Source of the DNA: Caenorhabditis elegans
Taxonomy: Eukaryota > Nematoda > Chromadorea > Rhabditida > Rhabditidae
Length of the DNA stretch: 64,000 nucleotides
NCBI RefSeq assembly: GCF_000002985.6
Contig: NC_003284.9
Coordinates: 5,952,001 to 6,016,000, forward strand
Direction: 5' to 3'
How positions within the stretch are numbered: the first letter of the stretch is position 1; the number at the start of each line of letters is the position of its first letter. The translations under genes were made by a program, and so were the position numbers. Positions 46,349-58,633 of this stretch are shown here, in pieces. A model generated the notes under the pieces. It did not search any database and had not been told where the DNA came from. It was given only the letters and a program-made list of their open reading frames with translations.

Positions 46349-47413
46349 TTATGGAATACGGAAAGTGCGGCAGATCCCTGTGTTTGTGTCGCACATAGTT
46401 CCGGAGGGACAAGCAGAAGAACATCCTATGGTGACAGGGCCATTGAAACCAGTGCGGAATGTGCGGCAGATTCCTGGAAAAGTACAATAGTTAAAATAAA
46501 ACAAACCAGTGGCCGGCAACTGCTTAAATTGCCAATTAACAAACTTTTACTGCAGGATTTTACTATAATTGCCGATTGCCAAATAGTTGTTTTTCGAGCT
46601 CAAAATTTCTTTAAGACTCGAATGTTTAAACGTTCTCTTCAAAAACTATCTACGAAATTGTTACAAGCAAGGTATTGTTTTTTCATGATCAAATTAGGAA
46701 ATTTCAAAATTGCCAACATATATTCGGCAATTAGGGAAACCCGTGGTACAAACGTACGGTTTTCCTTCCTCACTTTGCTTTATTTTGACAGCTTTAATCT
46801 TAGTTGGTTTTAAATGTATTGAAACAACTTCAGCATTAAACACGTGCCAAATTGTTTCCTATTATTTTAAAGTTGAAAGATGTTCGATATAGTTTAAAAC
46901 ATCCGATACATTGCTGGGCAATTAGTTGCATTTTTTCAACCAACTTTAGCAACATATTAATCAGCTTTAACGTTTCACCATTTCCTTACCAACTTTAGCA
47001 GCTTTTTAACCAACGTTAGCGAACTTTCTTAGCCAATTGTAACAATTTTCTAATCAAATCTGATCAAATTTCGATAGATTTTCTGTGCGCATTTTTGTTC
47101 AGCAGAGGATTTACTGAACTTTTGCAACTTTCGTGATTCACGGTTGGAATTTTAAAAAAAGTAAGCATGGCTGAGTAACTCCAGTGAATTGTCAAAAATT
47201 TGTCAAAGAAGAGCAATGGGAGAGCTAGTTAATTGAAGGAAGGTAACTTTTTGGAAACCAGAGAATGTTTTTTATATCACCAAATTTCTTACCTGTGTTA
47301 AAATCGCACATTGCTGGTGAAACGCATGACGGGTTACATGTAAAAGACTGTGATTCCACAGAGCTCACAAAAAATGAAACCGAAAGCAAAAAAGTGAGAA
47401 ACATCTTGTACAT
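46349..47413 (-). CDS. Small secreted protein with two copies of a cysteine motif
   Basis: Two exons, 47413-47293 and 46473-46349, join in phase 1 to 81 residues. A signal peptide is clear: MYKMFLTFLLSVSFFVSSVE, with cleavage predicted near residues 20-22. The mature part holds two direct repeats. The first is CNPSCVSPAMCDFNTGICRTF and the second CSSACPSGTMCDTNTGICRTF, sharing the pattern C-x3-C-x4/5-MCD-x-NTGICRTF, with four Cys each. The intron falls inside the first repeat, right after NTG. The protein ends RIP. I do not recognise a named family. The cysteine spacing suggests a disulphide-stabilised extracellular peptide, possibly cuticular, digestive or defensive, but nothing here decides which. 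A second in-frame ATG three codons later is also possible. Confidence 0.8.
46937..47043 (+). repeat. Degenerate tandem repeat in an intron (CAACTTTAGC units)
   Basis: Units such as ACCAACTTTAGCAAC, ACCAACTTTAGCAGC and ACCAACGTTAGCGAAC recur with related degenerate copies over about 105 bp, inside the intron of the small secreted-protein gene. Confidence 0.7.
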
Positions 47414-50400
47414 AGTTAGCCAAAACGTGCAATAGTGACAAAAATGTGTTGTTAGTGTCTAAGTTTTGTACTGAACGTTTGGATTGTTTGCGCGAAAGAG
47501 ATGTGTTTGCGGCTGCAAATATTGAATCTTCCAGTTGTGATACTAGTTGCGCATCGCATTCAATAAAAACTCTTCTCGCGCTCACCGACTCAAATAGAAA
47601 ATGACAATTCTGATTCAAACCACTTTATTTGCAAAACAGTCAACAATTGTCATCAAATGTAGAATGAAAGCGGCAAAAATATCTCCAACAAAGATCAAAA
47701 AGTGCCTGTGAAATACATTAAATCTTCAAAGTGTCCTCTAGCTATGCCCTGATGTATCGAAATATTATCGAGAAAAATTAAAAATAATATAAAAACTGAG
47801 GTACTTGGTACCATATGAAAGTTACAACAGAAAATACAAAAAGTAATATCCGAGCCAGTCGAGAGTTTCTTCCTATTTTTGTCATTAATTACGCAAAAAA
47901 TATATGATAGTTCCAAAATCAGAACTGTAGAAAATAAACAACACAAAAGTTGTTCAATGAGAGGTGATCAGTAAGAGAGGTACTAAACATGCTAAATTTA
48001 TGAACTACACAAGATCTTTGTGAACTGACAAGTTTGAGGTACTGAAGTAGTGCAAAATGCACGTCTAACTATTTGTTCTAAATTTTTTTCCAAGTTAATA
48101 ATTTTTTCCTATCCGACTTCTATCAAAGAAAAAATAAATAGGTTAGCCATGGACCGGTTGGAAATATCCCGTATTTATTGCAATTTTCACCAGAAAGGTG
48201 GGTATTCCTTATGCGACCGGCGCTTGTTGGTATATTGAAGTCTTGTGAAGGTACTGTGAAGATTTAATGTCATTGAACTTTTTCTGTAGATGTTGTGATA
48301 AACATTTTGACAAATTGTTGAATATTTTTGAAAGTGGTGATTTCTGAAATTTTATTGTTTTTGTTTTTAGGGTAGTTTTAAAAATAATTTTTTACTTACA
48401 ATGATTAATCTAAAAACCGACATTTTGCGACGCATGCAAGTCGGGTGCCCAAGGAGAGTCTGAAAATATTTAATTAACAATTTTCATAGTTTTTTCAAAT
48501 GTGGGCTAGCTCCTATGGGCTTGTACAATGTAAATGACAAAATATAGACTCAACTCGCTTCAAATTAACTTAAAATTCATAGAATTTTTTTTTGAGAGTT
48601 TGGCAAAAGCAAATTAGATAAGTAAAATTATTATTATGATTTTTCCATTATGCAACATTGAAAAAAAAATTTGTTTTCAAATATCCCCATAAACGAAGGC
48701 TCTTGCTTTTGAGCTATGGTAATTAGTTTTTTTGAATATGTTTCTTATTTTATCTCTTGCTAAAATGTAATCAGTCAAATTTTCTGTCAGTTTTTTTTAA
48801 ATAGCTAAAACCAATGTAAATAAAATTATTTTTTATTTTTAGGTTTAGTTCGTAATTGTAGAAATTTCTTTTAGGTTATCAAACTTTTTTTTTGCAAGAC
48901 TGTGTCTGAAACTATGAAAAATTATGTAATCAATGAATAGAAAAACCTGATCAGTTTAGCTGAAAAACACAATATTTTAAAAACAAGGCTATTAATTTCC
49001 GCGTAAATTTAAAAACAAATAAACACTTATTAATCTTTCGTAGCAAAATTTAAAAAAAACCATTAAAATTTAGAAAACTTAAATACATATTCTTCCAGTC
49101 GTATTGGGGTGAATGTAAAACTGAAAAAACCCAGAAAATTTTGCAAAATCAACATTTTTATTTTCTATTTTCAACAATGAAAGCTGAATAATTTGTTGGG
49201 CAAAAGTCAAACTATGCTCAAAATTACCGTTTTCAAATCCAAACTGGTGAGTGTTTTAGATCACACGAGCAAATAGAAACAGAGAGCCCACAAGTTTTAC
49301 AATTTTTAATGAAATTGAAAAAGCAATTGCATACCCATTTACGTTTGTTCTATTTTGAGAAAAATTTGAATTTTAATTTAATAATAATTCCACATTGATA
49401 TGCAGATGCACCTACCTTTCACAACTCAAAAACTATGTCGTTAGTGCACAAAATTGTCATCTTGTACCAAGTAGTCAAATAAATGCAGAGTGTGATTGAA
49501 GTTTGAATGATTGATTTAGCTAATGCATTCCTCTGAAATGAAAGACCCATTAGAATATTAGATGAAAAAAGAACACAAAAGCGACTAGTAAGAACATAAA
49601 GCTGGAATCCAAAACGAGGAGGCTCATGTGCGAGTTCGCATTTCAGAAATTGAGCCATGTGCCCTTTTGTCTTGGTGATTGAGCTATAAAAAAAGAAAAA
49701 GACATCCGTAGTTTATATTCTCTAACATTTTGCAGAAGAATACGATGGCTAGTTAGTTGAATTGAGGCAAAGATGTGAACGACACACTTTGAAATGGAAA
49801 AAATGCAGAGCTGCCCAGTCAATGTGCATTTCTAATAATTTCATACTTTGAGAAACGTCTCGTTCCTATCCCGCATTCTAAAAATATGTACGCGACTAGA
49901 AAAAATAAAAAATTGGAAAAGTCGAACGAGAGTCCATAATTTTCTAATAGATGTTTCGAAGACGGAAAATGGGAAGTGACAGAGAATATGAACCCACGTC
50001 GTTCTTTTATGGGGGCCAGACGCCTTGTAGGAGCTCCGCCCATCGCTTCTACAATTAACATATTCGCCAACCTATGTGCCAACGCATTAATCGATTTATA
50101 CTGAACGAGGTGAAAAAGGTATTTCGTTCCGAAAATCGTACAGCTACAGTAACCCAAACATTCAGGATAGGAGGTGGGCGGGAAGAGGGAAGCAAGGAAG
50201 CAAAAATGATTGAATGGTTTTTCTGGGAAATGGGGTGATTCAAGAGGTACTGTAGATTTCATTGCAATTCATGGAAGATAAAACTGGTTCATTTTGAAAA
50301 TAGACTTTGCAAAATGATAGAAGGATGTATGCATGACTTGGTTCGTAAAAAAGTCAACAAAAATGATTACAGCCAGAAACTCAGATTTGGCTGGGAGTTG

Positions 50401-52307
50401 TCATTTTTGTTGCTGTTTTTCACAATTTTTTTATCTGAAAGTTTATCCATACTTATACTAACCAATTTACACTGTGTTATTCAGTTATTAATTTTTTGAC
50501 CCCTTTTAAGTATACTGAAAAACATTTTCGAATGACAAAGTCGCACGCACTAACATGTATGATTAATTATGGGACTTAATATTAATATGTTAATTTCCCT
50601 GAAATGAGTTATTCCAGTAAGAGAAAATTTACCCATGATTTGAAACTTAATTTAAAGAATTTTTCAGTACCTCTTAAGTAAAAAAGTTAAATTGTTCAAT
50701 TTCTACTGAAAAAACACGGAGCAACACAAGTCTTCACAAATAGCACTGTAGACTCGGTTTAAATTGTTTCCTAAATAAGTATAATAATTTTTTGAATGTT
50801 CGTTTTTCGGTTTATGCGATCTTTGATTCTTATCCCAGATCACCTGTGGTGCGCCACGACCCCCCATACCACGAAGACTGTCATTTGCCTTCAAGAGATT
50901 TATACCCCATTCGCACATTGCGCCATCAACTCGTTCGTCTCTTCACAAGTTGACAAGGCTAATGTTCTTTGTCCACAGACGAACACCCAATGTCTAGGCC
51001 CAAGGCAGATTTTTACAGTGTGGTTCCATCGATAAAAGTGACACGAAGTAGTAATTTAGACCTACCGCTATGTTTAATTATTTTTCAAGGTGACACAGAC
51101 TTTTATCTAAACACATAGATAATTCTGCATGTACTCAAAAAATGAAGTTGAATTTATTTTGTACAAAGTATTATCCATATGACATAAAATTAGTTGCACG
51201 ACTGTCTATGTTTTGCTGAAAAATAATTCTTAACGAACCCAACGGAAATGTTTGCTGTATTTTCAGATTTAAAAATAACTTTTGTATTTGAAATCCCAAC
51301 GACAATAAGTCTGTATTTTCAGTATTAGTAATAAAATACATTTATAGTTCTATTTTGGAAAACATTTGTAAAATATGCATGTACTTTTATAAATTTCTAA
51401 AAATAGAAATTATATTGTTTGTATTTCAAACACGCTGCATTTTTTTCCGTTGTGATAAATCTTTTCTGACCATATCTCAAATTCATGGTTTGTATTTTAA
51501 GGATCCTAGAAGCCAGTTCAAGGTTTATGGAAGTTTTGCAGTGTGGTTCATAAATATAAAACATTAAAATACGTATCCCTACCAACATGTATAATCAATA
51601 AAAAACAAGAAAACAGATCTTAATTATGATTTAAACATGGTGACCTAGATTTTTTGAGAAAAAGCTGCACTTTGTGTTACATTATGGGTACTTGTAAATT
51701 GCATCCCAACAAGCCTAATGTAATTGATTGACCTAAAAAATGGAATCTTGTGGAATATTTTTGTATTTTAGGCTCCGGAACTAATTATTACCATAAATAA
51801 CCATGTAATGAATAAAAATCCATATCATGTTTAATTTTAAAAAAAGAGAAATTAAGAAAAAAAATTTGATTTCAAAATAAGGGGATGTAATACACAAGTA
51901 CCACATTCTGGCTTTTGTAATGCATTTTAAAATTTGAAATTTCAGAAATTTTTTTCAACCTCAAATGAACCATTGCGCCAAATTTGTCTTCAGCAATCGC
52001 ACGTTTACCAAAATACTAAGCGGACATTAGTTGCATCTTTCTGATTTGAAAGAACATAGTTGTTTTAATATTAGGTCTTAAACAAAATTTCACTTTCCGT
52101 ATTAGTACTTTTTATAATAAGCTACATTTATGGCTATGTTTTTGGAAATAATTTTTATGTGCACTTTTATAAAATTTCTAAAAATACATTTTTTGTTCTG
52201 ATTCAAGGATTATTTTTTTCTGGTTATAAACTATTTCGAGAACAATATTTCTCTGAGCGAAGACATTATATGTATCTTAAGGGCGCTATGTACAAGCCAT
52301 TCAGGAG

Positions 52308-52314
52308 TGATAAG
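52308..52314 (+). promoter_or_regulatory. GATA-factor site TGATAAG
   Basis: TGATAAG, the core of the intestinal ELT-2/ELT-7 motif, about 320 bp upstream of the secreted lipocalin-like gene. Confidence 0.35.
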
Positions 52315-52564
52315 CTGCGCCATCTGTCTATGCCCTTTTAAATGATTAACCTCTCGGAAAACAATGAACAATCACGGAGAATCAGAAAATACTTGATGAC
52401 ATCGAGAAATAGGGAGGAATTAACGCAAAGGCAGGCAGGACTGAATCTCAACATGATATGAAAATATTCGGAGAGATCTTTCACAATTCTCGCTTTCATT
52501 CAATCCTGAACGAGAAAGCAACTTTCGTTTTGCCTCTCCCGGTTTTCACATTCATTTAGGTCAC

Positions 52565-52570
52565 CTTATC
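52565..52570 (-). promoter_or_regulatory. GATA-factor site (CTTATC, reverse of GATAAG)
   Basis: A second GATAAG core, on the minus strand, 60 bp upstream of the start codon of the secreted lipocalin-like gene. Two such sites close to a secreted-protein gene suggest intestinal expression. Confidence 0.35.
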
Positions 52571-52629
52571 TCGCTATTTCGTCTTCTATTTCATTAGCCG
52601 ATAGGTGATTATTCGGTTTCTCTTCCAAC

Positions 52630-54957
52630 ATGTTGTTGAGGAACTCTTTTTTGTTGACATTAGCAATAATTGGCGGCTCGTTTGCCAAGGAGGAGGAGGA
52701 AAAAACACCTGCCGAAGAAAGTAAGTTTGTGAATTTGTTACTAAATTCTTTATACAAATAGTTTCAGTGTTGGATAGAATGACTGTTAATATGGCTGGAG
52801 CTCTAGTTAAGAGTATTTTCCCAGAAATGGATAGGAAACCAACAGAAGCCCCAACGCCAGCTCCTACACCACCACCACAGTCATCCGAAATTCGGAGGGC
52901 ACCTATCAATCCATTAATCTCTTCAATGGACGGCTATTCTCGTAAGTATTCACATGAAGAACATTTATCGAAAAAAAACACGAATAAGATTGATGGGAGG
53001 AAGACCACCAAGTCGGAGAAAAGTGATTTTGAAAATAGATAGAAGTAATTAATTGGGGAAGAAGAATGACTATGAAAGAATCTAAATTCAGATTCTGACA
53101 CTAGGTATTACTACATTTACAGCTCAGTTTGCCGCTTCGGAGTACAATGCAATGCCACAGCTTTCACAAGCCTCCGACACACCAAGGAACCCGTTTAGTT
53201 ATCAAGCTAATCAGCCATCAACCTACTCTTTGATGCCACAAGTAACACAAACGTTCGAAATAATTAAATAAGTTTTCCATTTTAGACATCTAACAACAGA
53301 ATTAGTCAATCATCGGCTTCTGGAATGGACAGTTTAGGAGCCCTTGCCTTTAGCGGAATGAACGGAATGAAAAATCCTGATATTGCTGGAATGTTGTCTG
53401 GTGGTGGTGGAACGCCAGAAGCCATCAACGCAGTTCGTAATCAAGCATACCTCGCCGAGCTTTCGAAGCATCAGTCTGAACTGAATGCGTACAGCGCTAA
53501 ACAGATGGAATACCTTGATCAACAAAGAAGATATCAACAAGCTATGATTGATCATCAAGCCGGAGCTGCGGTAATCTGCACCTTAAGTGTGAAACTGATA
53601 AAATTCAACTCAAAATTTCAGCTATTAATGCAAAAGCAACAACAAGAAATTATCGCCAAACAAATGCAAAATATGAAGCAATCATATGGAGGGGGAGAGG
53701 CTCCGGCAGAATCAAAGGATTTTGATGAGAACGACAATACCGTTGGAGGACGGGTAAACACTGATCCTTTTTGAACATTTTAAATTTACGATTATTACAG
53801 TACCTCACCGCGCGTGCAAGAGGTGTGAAGACGATGAAAGTTCCGACAAACAGAAGTTTGTTCCCAGTTTACGGTGTTTATGACACACCAATAATCGTTG
53901 TCTTTCAGAATTGGAGGACGACGACGTTGTGGCCAATGATGAATATTTGAAAGAGTATTTTAAACAGAAATATAACATTGATATCCCAGACGATGTGAGC
54001 CAATTGACAGCCGATGAAAAAGCAACTCTCAGAGCATTAAAGCGTGAATTGACTCGCCAGAAAGATAAGGTTAAGGAAAAGGGAGTTTTCAAAACTATGG
54101 ATAGCTTGAAAGGGTATGAGAATTTAAAAAAAAGAGGCACCAATCATCTGAAATTATACTTTTAGAAAAATGACAGAAGAAAGAGCTGCTCCATCGAAAA
54201 ACCTCCAAACGGAAGCATGCGATCAGTGTATCCCAATGAATCTGAAAATGGTCAGAGGAGCATGGACTCAAATCTATGGAAATCCAAAAGTTGTCAACAA
54301 GATTTTCGGGACAGTTATGAGCTTGGAGAACATGAAGTCAGCCACCGGAAGTATTAAAATGACAAGCAAGAAGACATCCTGCGTTGGAATGGAAGTTGGA
54401 GCAGCTAGTAGTCATAGAAAATCTTCAAAAATGAACCTTTTCTTCCGTGATTCGGATGAAGGAAATGAACTCCACGAGGTATCGAGTTCCGAAAAAACTT
54501 CACTTTTCAATTAGAAAATTTTCAGATGAGAGGAACCGTAACCGTCAAAGATAACATTATGAGTCTTGAAACCAACCTTTACCGTACCCATAGTAAGTCA
54601 TAAATATAAAATTATAAATGTTCATATTTTTAGTGTGTCTGGTCAAGGCTGGTCCATCTGAATCTGACAGATTCGAGTATGTGATTTTGTCAGAAACAAC
54701 TGGAAAATACGCTTGCAAGTGAGTATTCATTTTTCAATTCGAAAGAAAAAAGTTCTTTCTCAGATCGTATCATGTGTTCGTGAGAAATACGGATGACTTT
54801 AATAGGCGGCACTTTGATGATGTCTCTGAATATATGAAATCGGTAAGAAGACAGAAAAAAGACAGACATCACAACTTTTAATGCATTTCAGCAAGCTGAT
54901 GCAATGCCACTCGGAGCCCTTCCGAAATCCTCTCTTTGTGAACTTGGAAGTCCATAA
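52630..54957 (+). CDS. Secreted protein with Q/M-rich middle and lipocalin-like C-terminal domain
   Basis: Twelve exons join to 556 residues: 52630-52720, 52768-52941, 53123-53241, 53286-53570, 53622-53753, 53801-53855, 53909-54113, 54166-54478, 54526-54592, 54634-54718, 54764-54842 and 54892-54957. Residues 1-19 are a signal peptide (MLLRNSFLLTLAIIGGSFA). A Thr/Pro-rich linker (PTEAPTPAPTPPPQ) and a Gly/Met/Gln-rich stretch follow, then a charged helical part (DEYLKEYFKQKYNIDIP). The last roughly 190 residues look like a calycin/lipocalin barrel: GAWTQIYGNP near its start (a GxW-type motif), alternating strands, FEYVILSETTGKYACKSYHVF, and six cysteines. The fold call is inference from pattern. 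Lipocalins bind small hydrophobic ligands outside cells. The donor at 53856 (GTTTGT) was preferred because it gives a typical 53-bp intron; GTGTGA at 53823 also fits the phase. Confidence 0.72.
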
Positions 54958-56028
54958 AAATTGGATTTATGTTGGAAAATAATTTATATGTATCAATTAA
55001 TAATTTTTTCTGCATTTCTAATAAGCAATACACATTGAATCAATGAATAGCATGACAGTAGAAAAAAAAGAAAGTTCAAAACATGAAGTTGGTATTTATG
55101 ATACACACGTCGCAATATACACGTCAAAATGTGACCTACACAGAAGTCAGTTTCAGGAATTCAGAAGTCTTACAGGGTACATAGGGTTATTTCAAACATC
55201 CATCACAGTGATGAAAATTGATCGTCAATATTTGGAGGTGCAAGTCTCATGTCACTGTTACGTCTAGCGATTACTCTGTCTGTAGATAACTGGCCATCAT
55301 CTATGGTAACCTGGAAAAATCAAAACTTTTTTATAGCTAGAGTAGCGTTAGTGTGAAAGTTATTAAAAACTATTTCCGTGGAGCCAAAATGACCAAATAT
55401 TACAGTAACACAAGTTCAACTATGATATTTGGTCATTTTGGCACGATAAACGATTACTTTCATAAATTCCCCACTGGGATTACTTTACCTTTGATGCCTT
55501 AAATTATTTGAAAAATACCCAAAAATACAAAATTTTAGCTCAAGGTTTCTTGATCAGTAGATAAATAACAGATATCAAAACTTGTGTTACCTCTGTAATT
55601 TGTGTAAATTTGTGTATCGGCAAAAATGTAACTATCGTGAAAATGCGGAAAACCGAAAGAAAATTGCACTCATAATTGAATGAAGCTAAACGTCTCTCAG
55701 CAAAACTTGCAATGCAAAACTTGAGTTTAAACCTTATTTTTTAAAATTCCCGAAGAAATTTTAAAATAAAATTACCTTTGCTGTGTTATTAGTTGACTGC
55801 TCTTTTGAATAGTTTTCAAAACCGTGTCTCTTGGTCTCATTCTCCCCACTTGCTATAGAACTGAAATTGAACCAATTAGCACATTTGGCGACTCTTTTCT
55901 GTTACCTTGCATCTGCGGTGCATTCACTATGCTCGCTCATTGGTTGATGACTATTTTCAGAGTCGATACTTGGTCTTCTGTTCATGCAGATTCCTCTTTC
56001 CAGTTGATAATTTTCATCTCCATTGTTT
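54958..56028. other. Convergent intergenic region with a hairpin repeat
   Basis: About 1.1 kb between two genes converging tail to tail. It contains the 18-bp inverted repeat at 55383-55442 and nothing else recognised. Confidence 0.5.
55383..55442. repeat. Perfect 18-bp inverted repeat made of dispersed-repeat ends
   Basis: Left arm GCCAAAATGACCAAATAT (55383-55400) is the exact reverse complement of the right arm at 55425-55442, with a 24-bp loop. The arm equals the terminus of the dispersed repeat family seen elsewhere in the window, so this looks like a collapsed element holding only its two ends. Confidence 0.85.
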
Positions 56029-58633
56029 TCATGCTTTTGAATTACGTTGAAGCTGAAACAAGTATGAGTTAATTTTTAGACGACTTGAGTTATCAATGTA
56101 CATTGGGCCGCCAGATTTTTGATTTGATTCGATTGGATAGATTTGAGCAGATTTTGAATGGTTTTTGATATATTTGATGATGAAGAACACGAAGAAAACT
56201 AGCACAAAAACAGTAACCACGACACATATCACTATTACAACGTACATCCATCTGCAAACTTCAATAATGACAGAGACGTTTTACAAAAATTCTTACGTTG
56301 GAATAACCGTTTCAGTCAAATTTGATGGGCTCGATGAGTCCAACGTAGTTCCGGAACCGTCTTCGGTAGTTTCTTCCGGAGCCAGAGTTGTGGAATGCTC
56401 CTTGAATGGATCCATGATAAGAGAACTTACTTCGTCAACAATCCTATTGAGCTCTTCCATATAGTTTCTCTCGTTGAAAAGGTTTTTGTACTGCAAATTG
56501 TCAAGAGTTTCTTTTGGAATGGGAAGATCTGCACCAGTCTGTGGAAAACATAAATTAATTGAAATGTTAAGTTAGTAGCAATGACTCACCCAAACATATA
56601 CTTCTTTGGCTAATTCTACACCAGATATCAAAACATGATTTTGGCATGGCATCTCATTTAATCCGAAAGCTTCCCGTATACCATCACCAAACTTAGTCTG
56701 AACTAAGATTATAATGATTAGAATTTATGAGTACGGCATACCAAATCACTTCTGACATAACTTTGATTGCTAGCAGCATGAATTCTTTTCGCTAATATTA
56801 GAAAAATCTGTGGAGGACCCGTACTATTCAGAAAACATTCAGGATTTGCTTTGTCGGTGTAATGAATTTTAGCAGTTTCGAGTTCTGAAATAATGTTATT
56901 TAAGAGTTTCTCTTATTTTATATCGTTTTAAAATCTGAAATTTTTTTTTAGCAAATCTTAATGACTCAAAATATTTCAAAAACTGTCGAATTTCATAATG
57001 AAGGATGCCTGAAATTTAATCTGTACATCTTTGAAAACTTTAAACTATACGTATAATAAACAATTTTGTTAAATTTGAAGTGGTCGAATCGCGGCAATAG
57101 CGTGTACTTTCAGAAACAAAGCGAAAACTTGAAAACTTACTAGCCATTTGTTTCTCAATATTATCCAATATTGTTTGCCGCCATGTATCAGTCAAAATGT
57201 GATCAGGATCACATAAAGTTCCATCGTGCGGAACATTGCACTCTGTGGAATTTGTACGTGGATCTGGATACGTGAGTGGCTCCCATAGCTGCAAAGATCA
57301 TTAAAGTTAAATCATTTGTGGCAGAAATATCGTGCAAGTTGTGGCTTGAAATTATTTGAAAACTTTGAAGTTTATTACCACTTTGTACGTGTATACGACA
57401 TTGAAAGTTACTTTTAGAATGGAAAATGTTCAAAAAAACTTTCATAATTTTCAAAAGAGTTGAAATAATGTTGTCACTCCCAGGTTTCAATATCCTTTTC
57501 TCCTGTGCTTATATTTTATCGTGACTATCTTACTATGTAAAATTTCTCGTAATTATTGAAATGAATGAAAACTTATAAGATCATAAGGACAAACCCACAA
57601 TAAACTTTTGTACTTTAATTTTTCTGGTGCAAGTCCAATTTTTAATTATTCTCATTTTAAAAACTCCCATAAATACAATAGGATTAGCGTTAGAATTTGA
57701 GAATTGCTATATTATCATACAAAATGCTATATTATCAACTTTGTTCAATCTTTTCCTATTGAATTCGTTTTGAGTTTCTGAAAAGTTCTCAAGTCATACA
57801 TATTGTGACACATCATGAAACTCTGCGCATATAATCTCTAAGTAATGGGTCGAGAAGTAGCCACTTCATAAATGACCCCCCCACTCTCCGTTTGTTTTCA
57901 AACAATCTTCAGAGAGAGCCTTTCTGTGAACTTGGTGTAACCTCTCGTGATGGGGAAAGTCTAATGAGAGTTTCGAAATTATAGTAAATTTACAATGTTT
58001 GTACAAGTTAGATGTCTGACAAGTTTTAATAATCCGATTGGCAAATAAAATTTTCAATTTTTTAAATGTAATCACTCTCTTGAGCTCTCAAGAGACTCAT
58101 GTTTCGCTGATCGGGAAAAAACAGGTAAAGTGGACAGAAGGAAGTGACGTGGGATGGAAAGGAATGTGATAAATCAAGTGCACACTAATTTTTCCTTGTT
58201 ATCAACACTATTTTTTTACAAGCCAGATTGAAGGTGCTATCGTGCCAGTGGAGAAATTGTTAAAAGCTACTCCTATGGGGCCAAAATGACATAATACCAT
58301 AGTAAAACTTTTCAAATATTCGTTTGAGCCTCTCATAGTTTGTTTCAAAAAGTGATATCTACTCAGTTTTTGCTACTTTTTTAGAAGTTTTTGGTCAAAA
58401 TATTTATTTTGAATTTTATGGCCTGCTTAGGTTTCAAATACTGACTTTCAAGCATTGTATGGATGGCAGCAAATATTTTTGACTTATTTTTTGAATATTT
58501 TCACTAGTATTGGTCATTTTTGCACCATTTCAGTGAATTGTAACAATTTCCAACACAGTTTCGAAAGTTTTACCTCTGTATCCGCTCGTAGAACGGTCCC
58601 TGACGCAATGATCAGGGAAAGTAATGACAGCAT
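56029..58633 (-). CDS. MOLO-1-like membrane protein with extracellular TPM domain
   Basis: Six exons join to 307 residues: 58633-58574, 57288-57141, 56884-56742, 56697-56590, 56538-56297 and 56251-56029. The first exon is a signal peptide (MLSLLSLIIASGTVLRADTE) in phase 0, 1.3 kb from the rest. The ectodomain starts LWEPLTYPDPRTN, with cysteines in TECNV, TLCDPD, ECFLN and MPCQN. It includes DPDHILTD, IFLILAKRI and LAKEVYVW, as expected for the TPM (TLP18.3/Psb32/MOLO-1) domain. A Thr/Ser/Glu-rich juxtamembrane stretch follows, then one membrane helix (MYVVIVICVVVTVFVLVFFV) and a short polar tail. MOLO-1 is an auxiliary subunit that raises levamisole-receptor activity at worm muscle; a similar receptor-modulating role is plausible but not shown by sequence. 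It converges on the lipocalin-like gene. Confidence 0.78.
58270..58400 (-). repeat. Dispersed MITE-like repeat copy, inverted
   Basis: GGGGCCAAAATGACATAAT, then ACCATAGTAAAACTTTTC and TACTCAGTTTTTGCTACTTTT, read as the reverse complement of the right end of the 37240 and 62690 copies. It lies inside the long first intron of the MOLO-1-like gene. Confidence 0.6.

Larger units (their letters stand above)
47414..52629. other. Gene-poor intergenic region
   Basis: About 5.2 kb, strongly AT-rich, between two genes transcribed away from each other. No exon chain is supported. A slightly GC-richer block lies at 49980-50240 and another at 50800-51030. The last few hundred bases hold GATA sites and are the likely promoter of the gene at 52630. 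Confidence 0.5.

Noticed and set aside
53823-53908. Alternative donor GTGTGA for exon 6 of the lipocalin-like gene
   Set aside because: Phase fits, but the 53-bp intron from GTTTGT at 53856 is more typical and keeps well-coded sequence. It remains a possible variant.
57040-57294. Start of the MOLO-1-like gene at the TPM exon itself
   Set aside because: There is no ATG there, only a TTG within the acceptor region; the upstream signal-peptide exon at 58633-58574 fits in phase.
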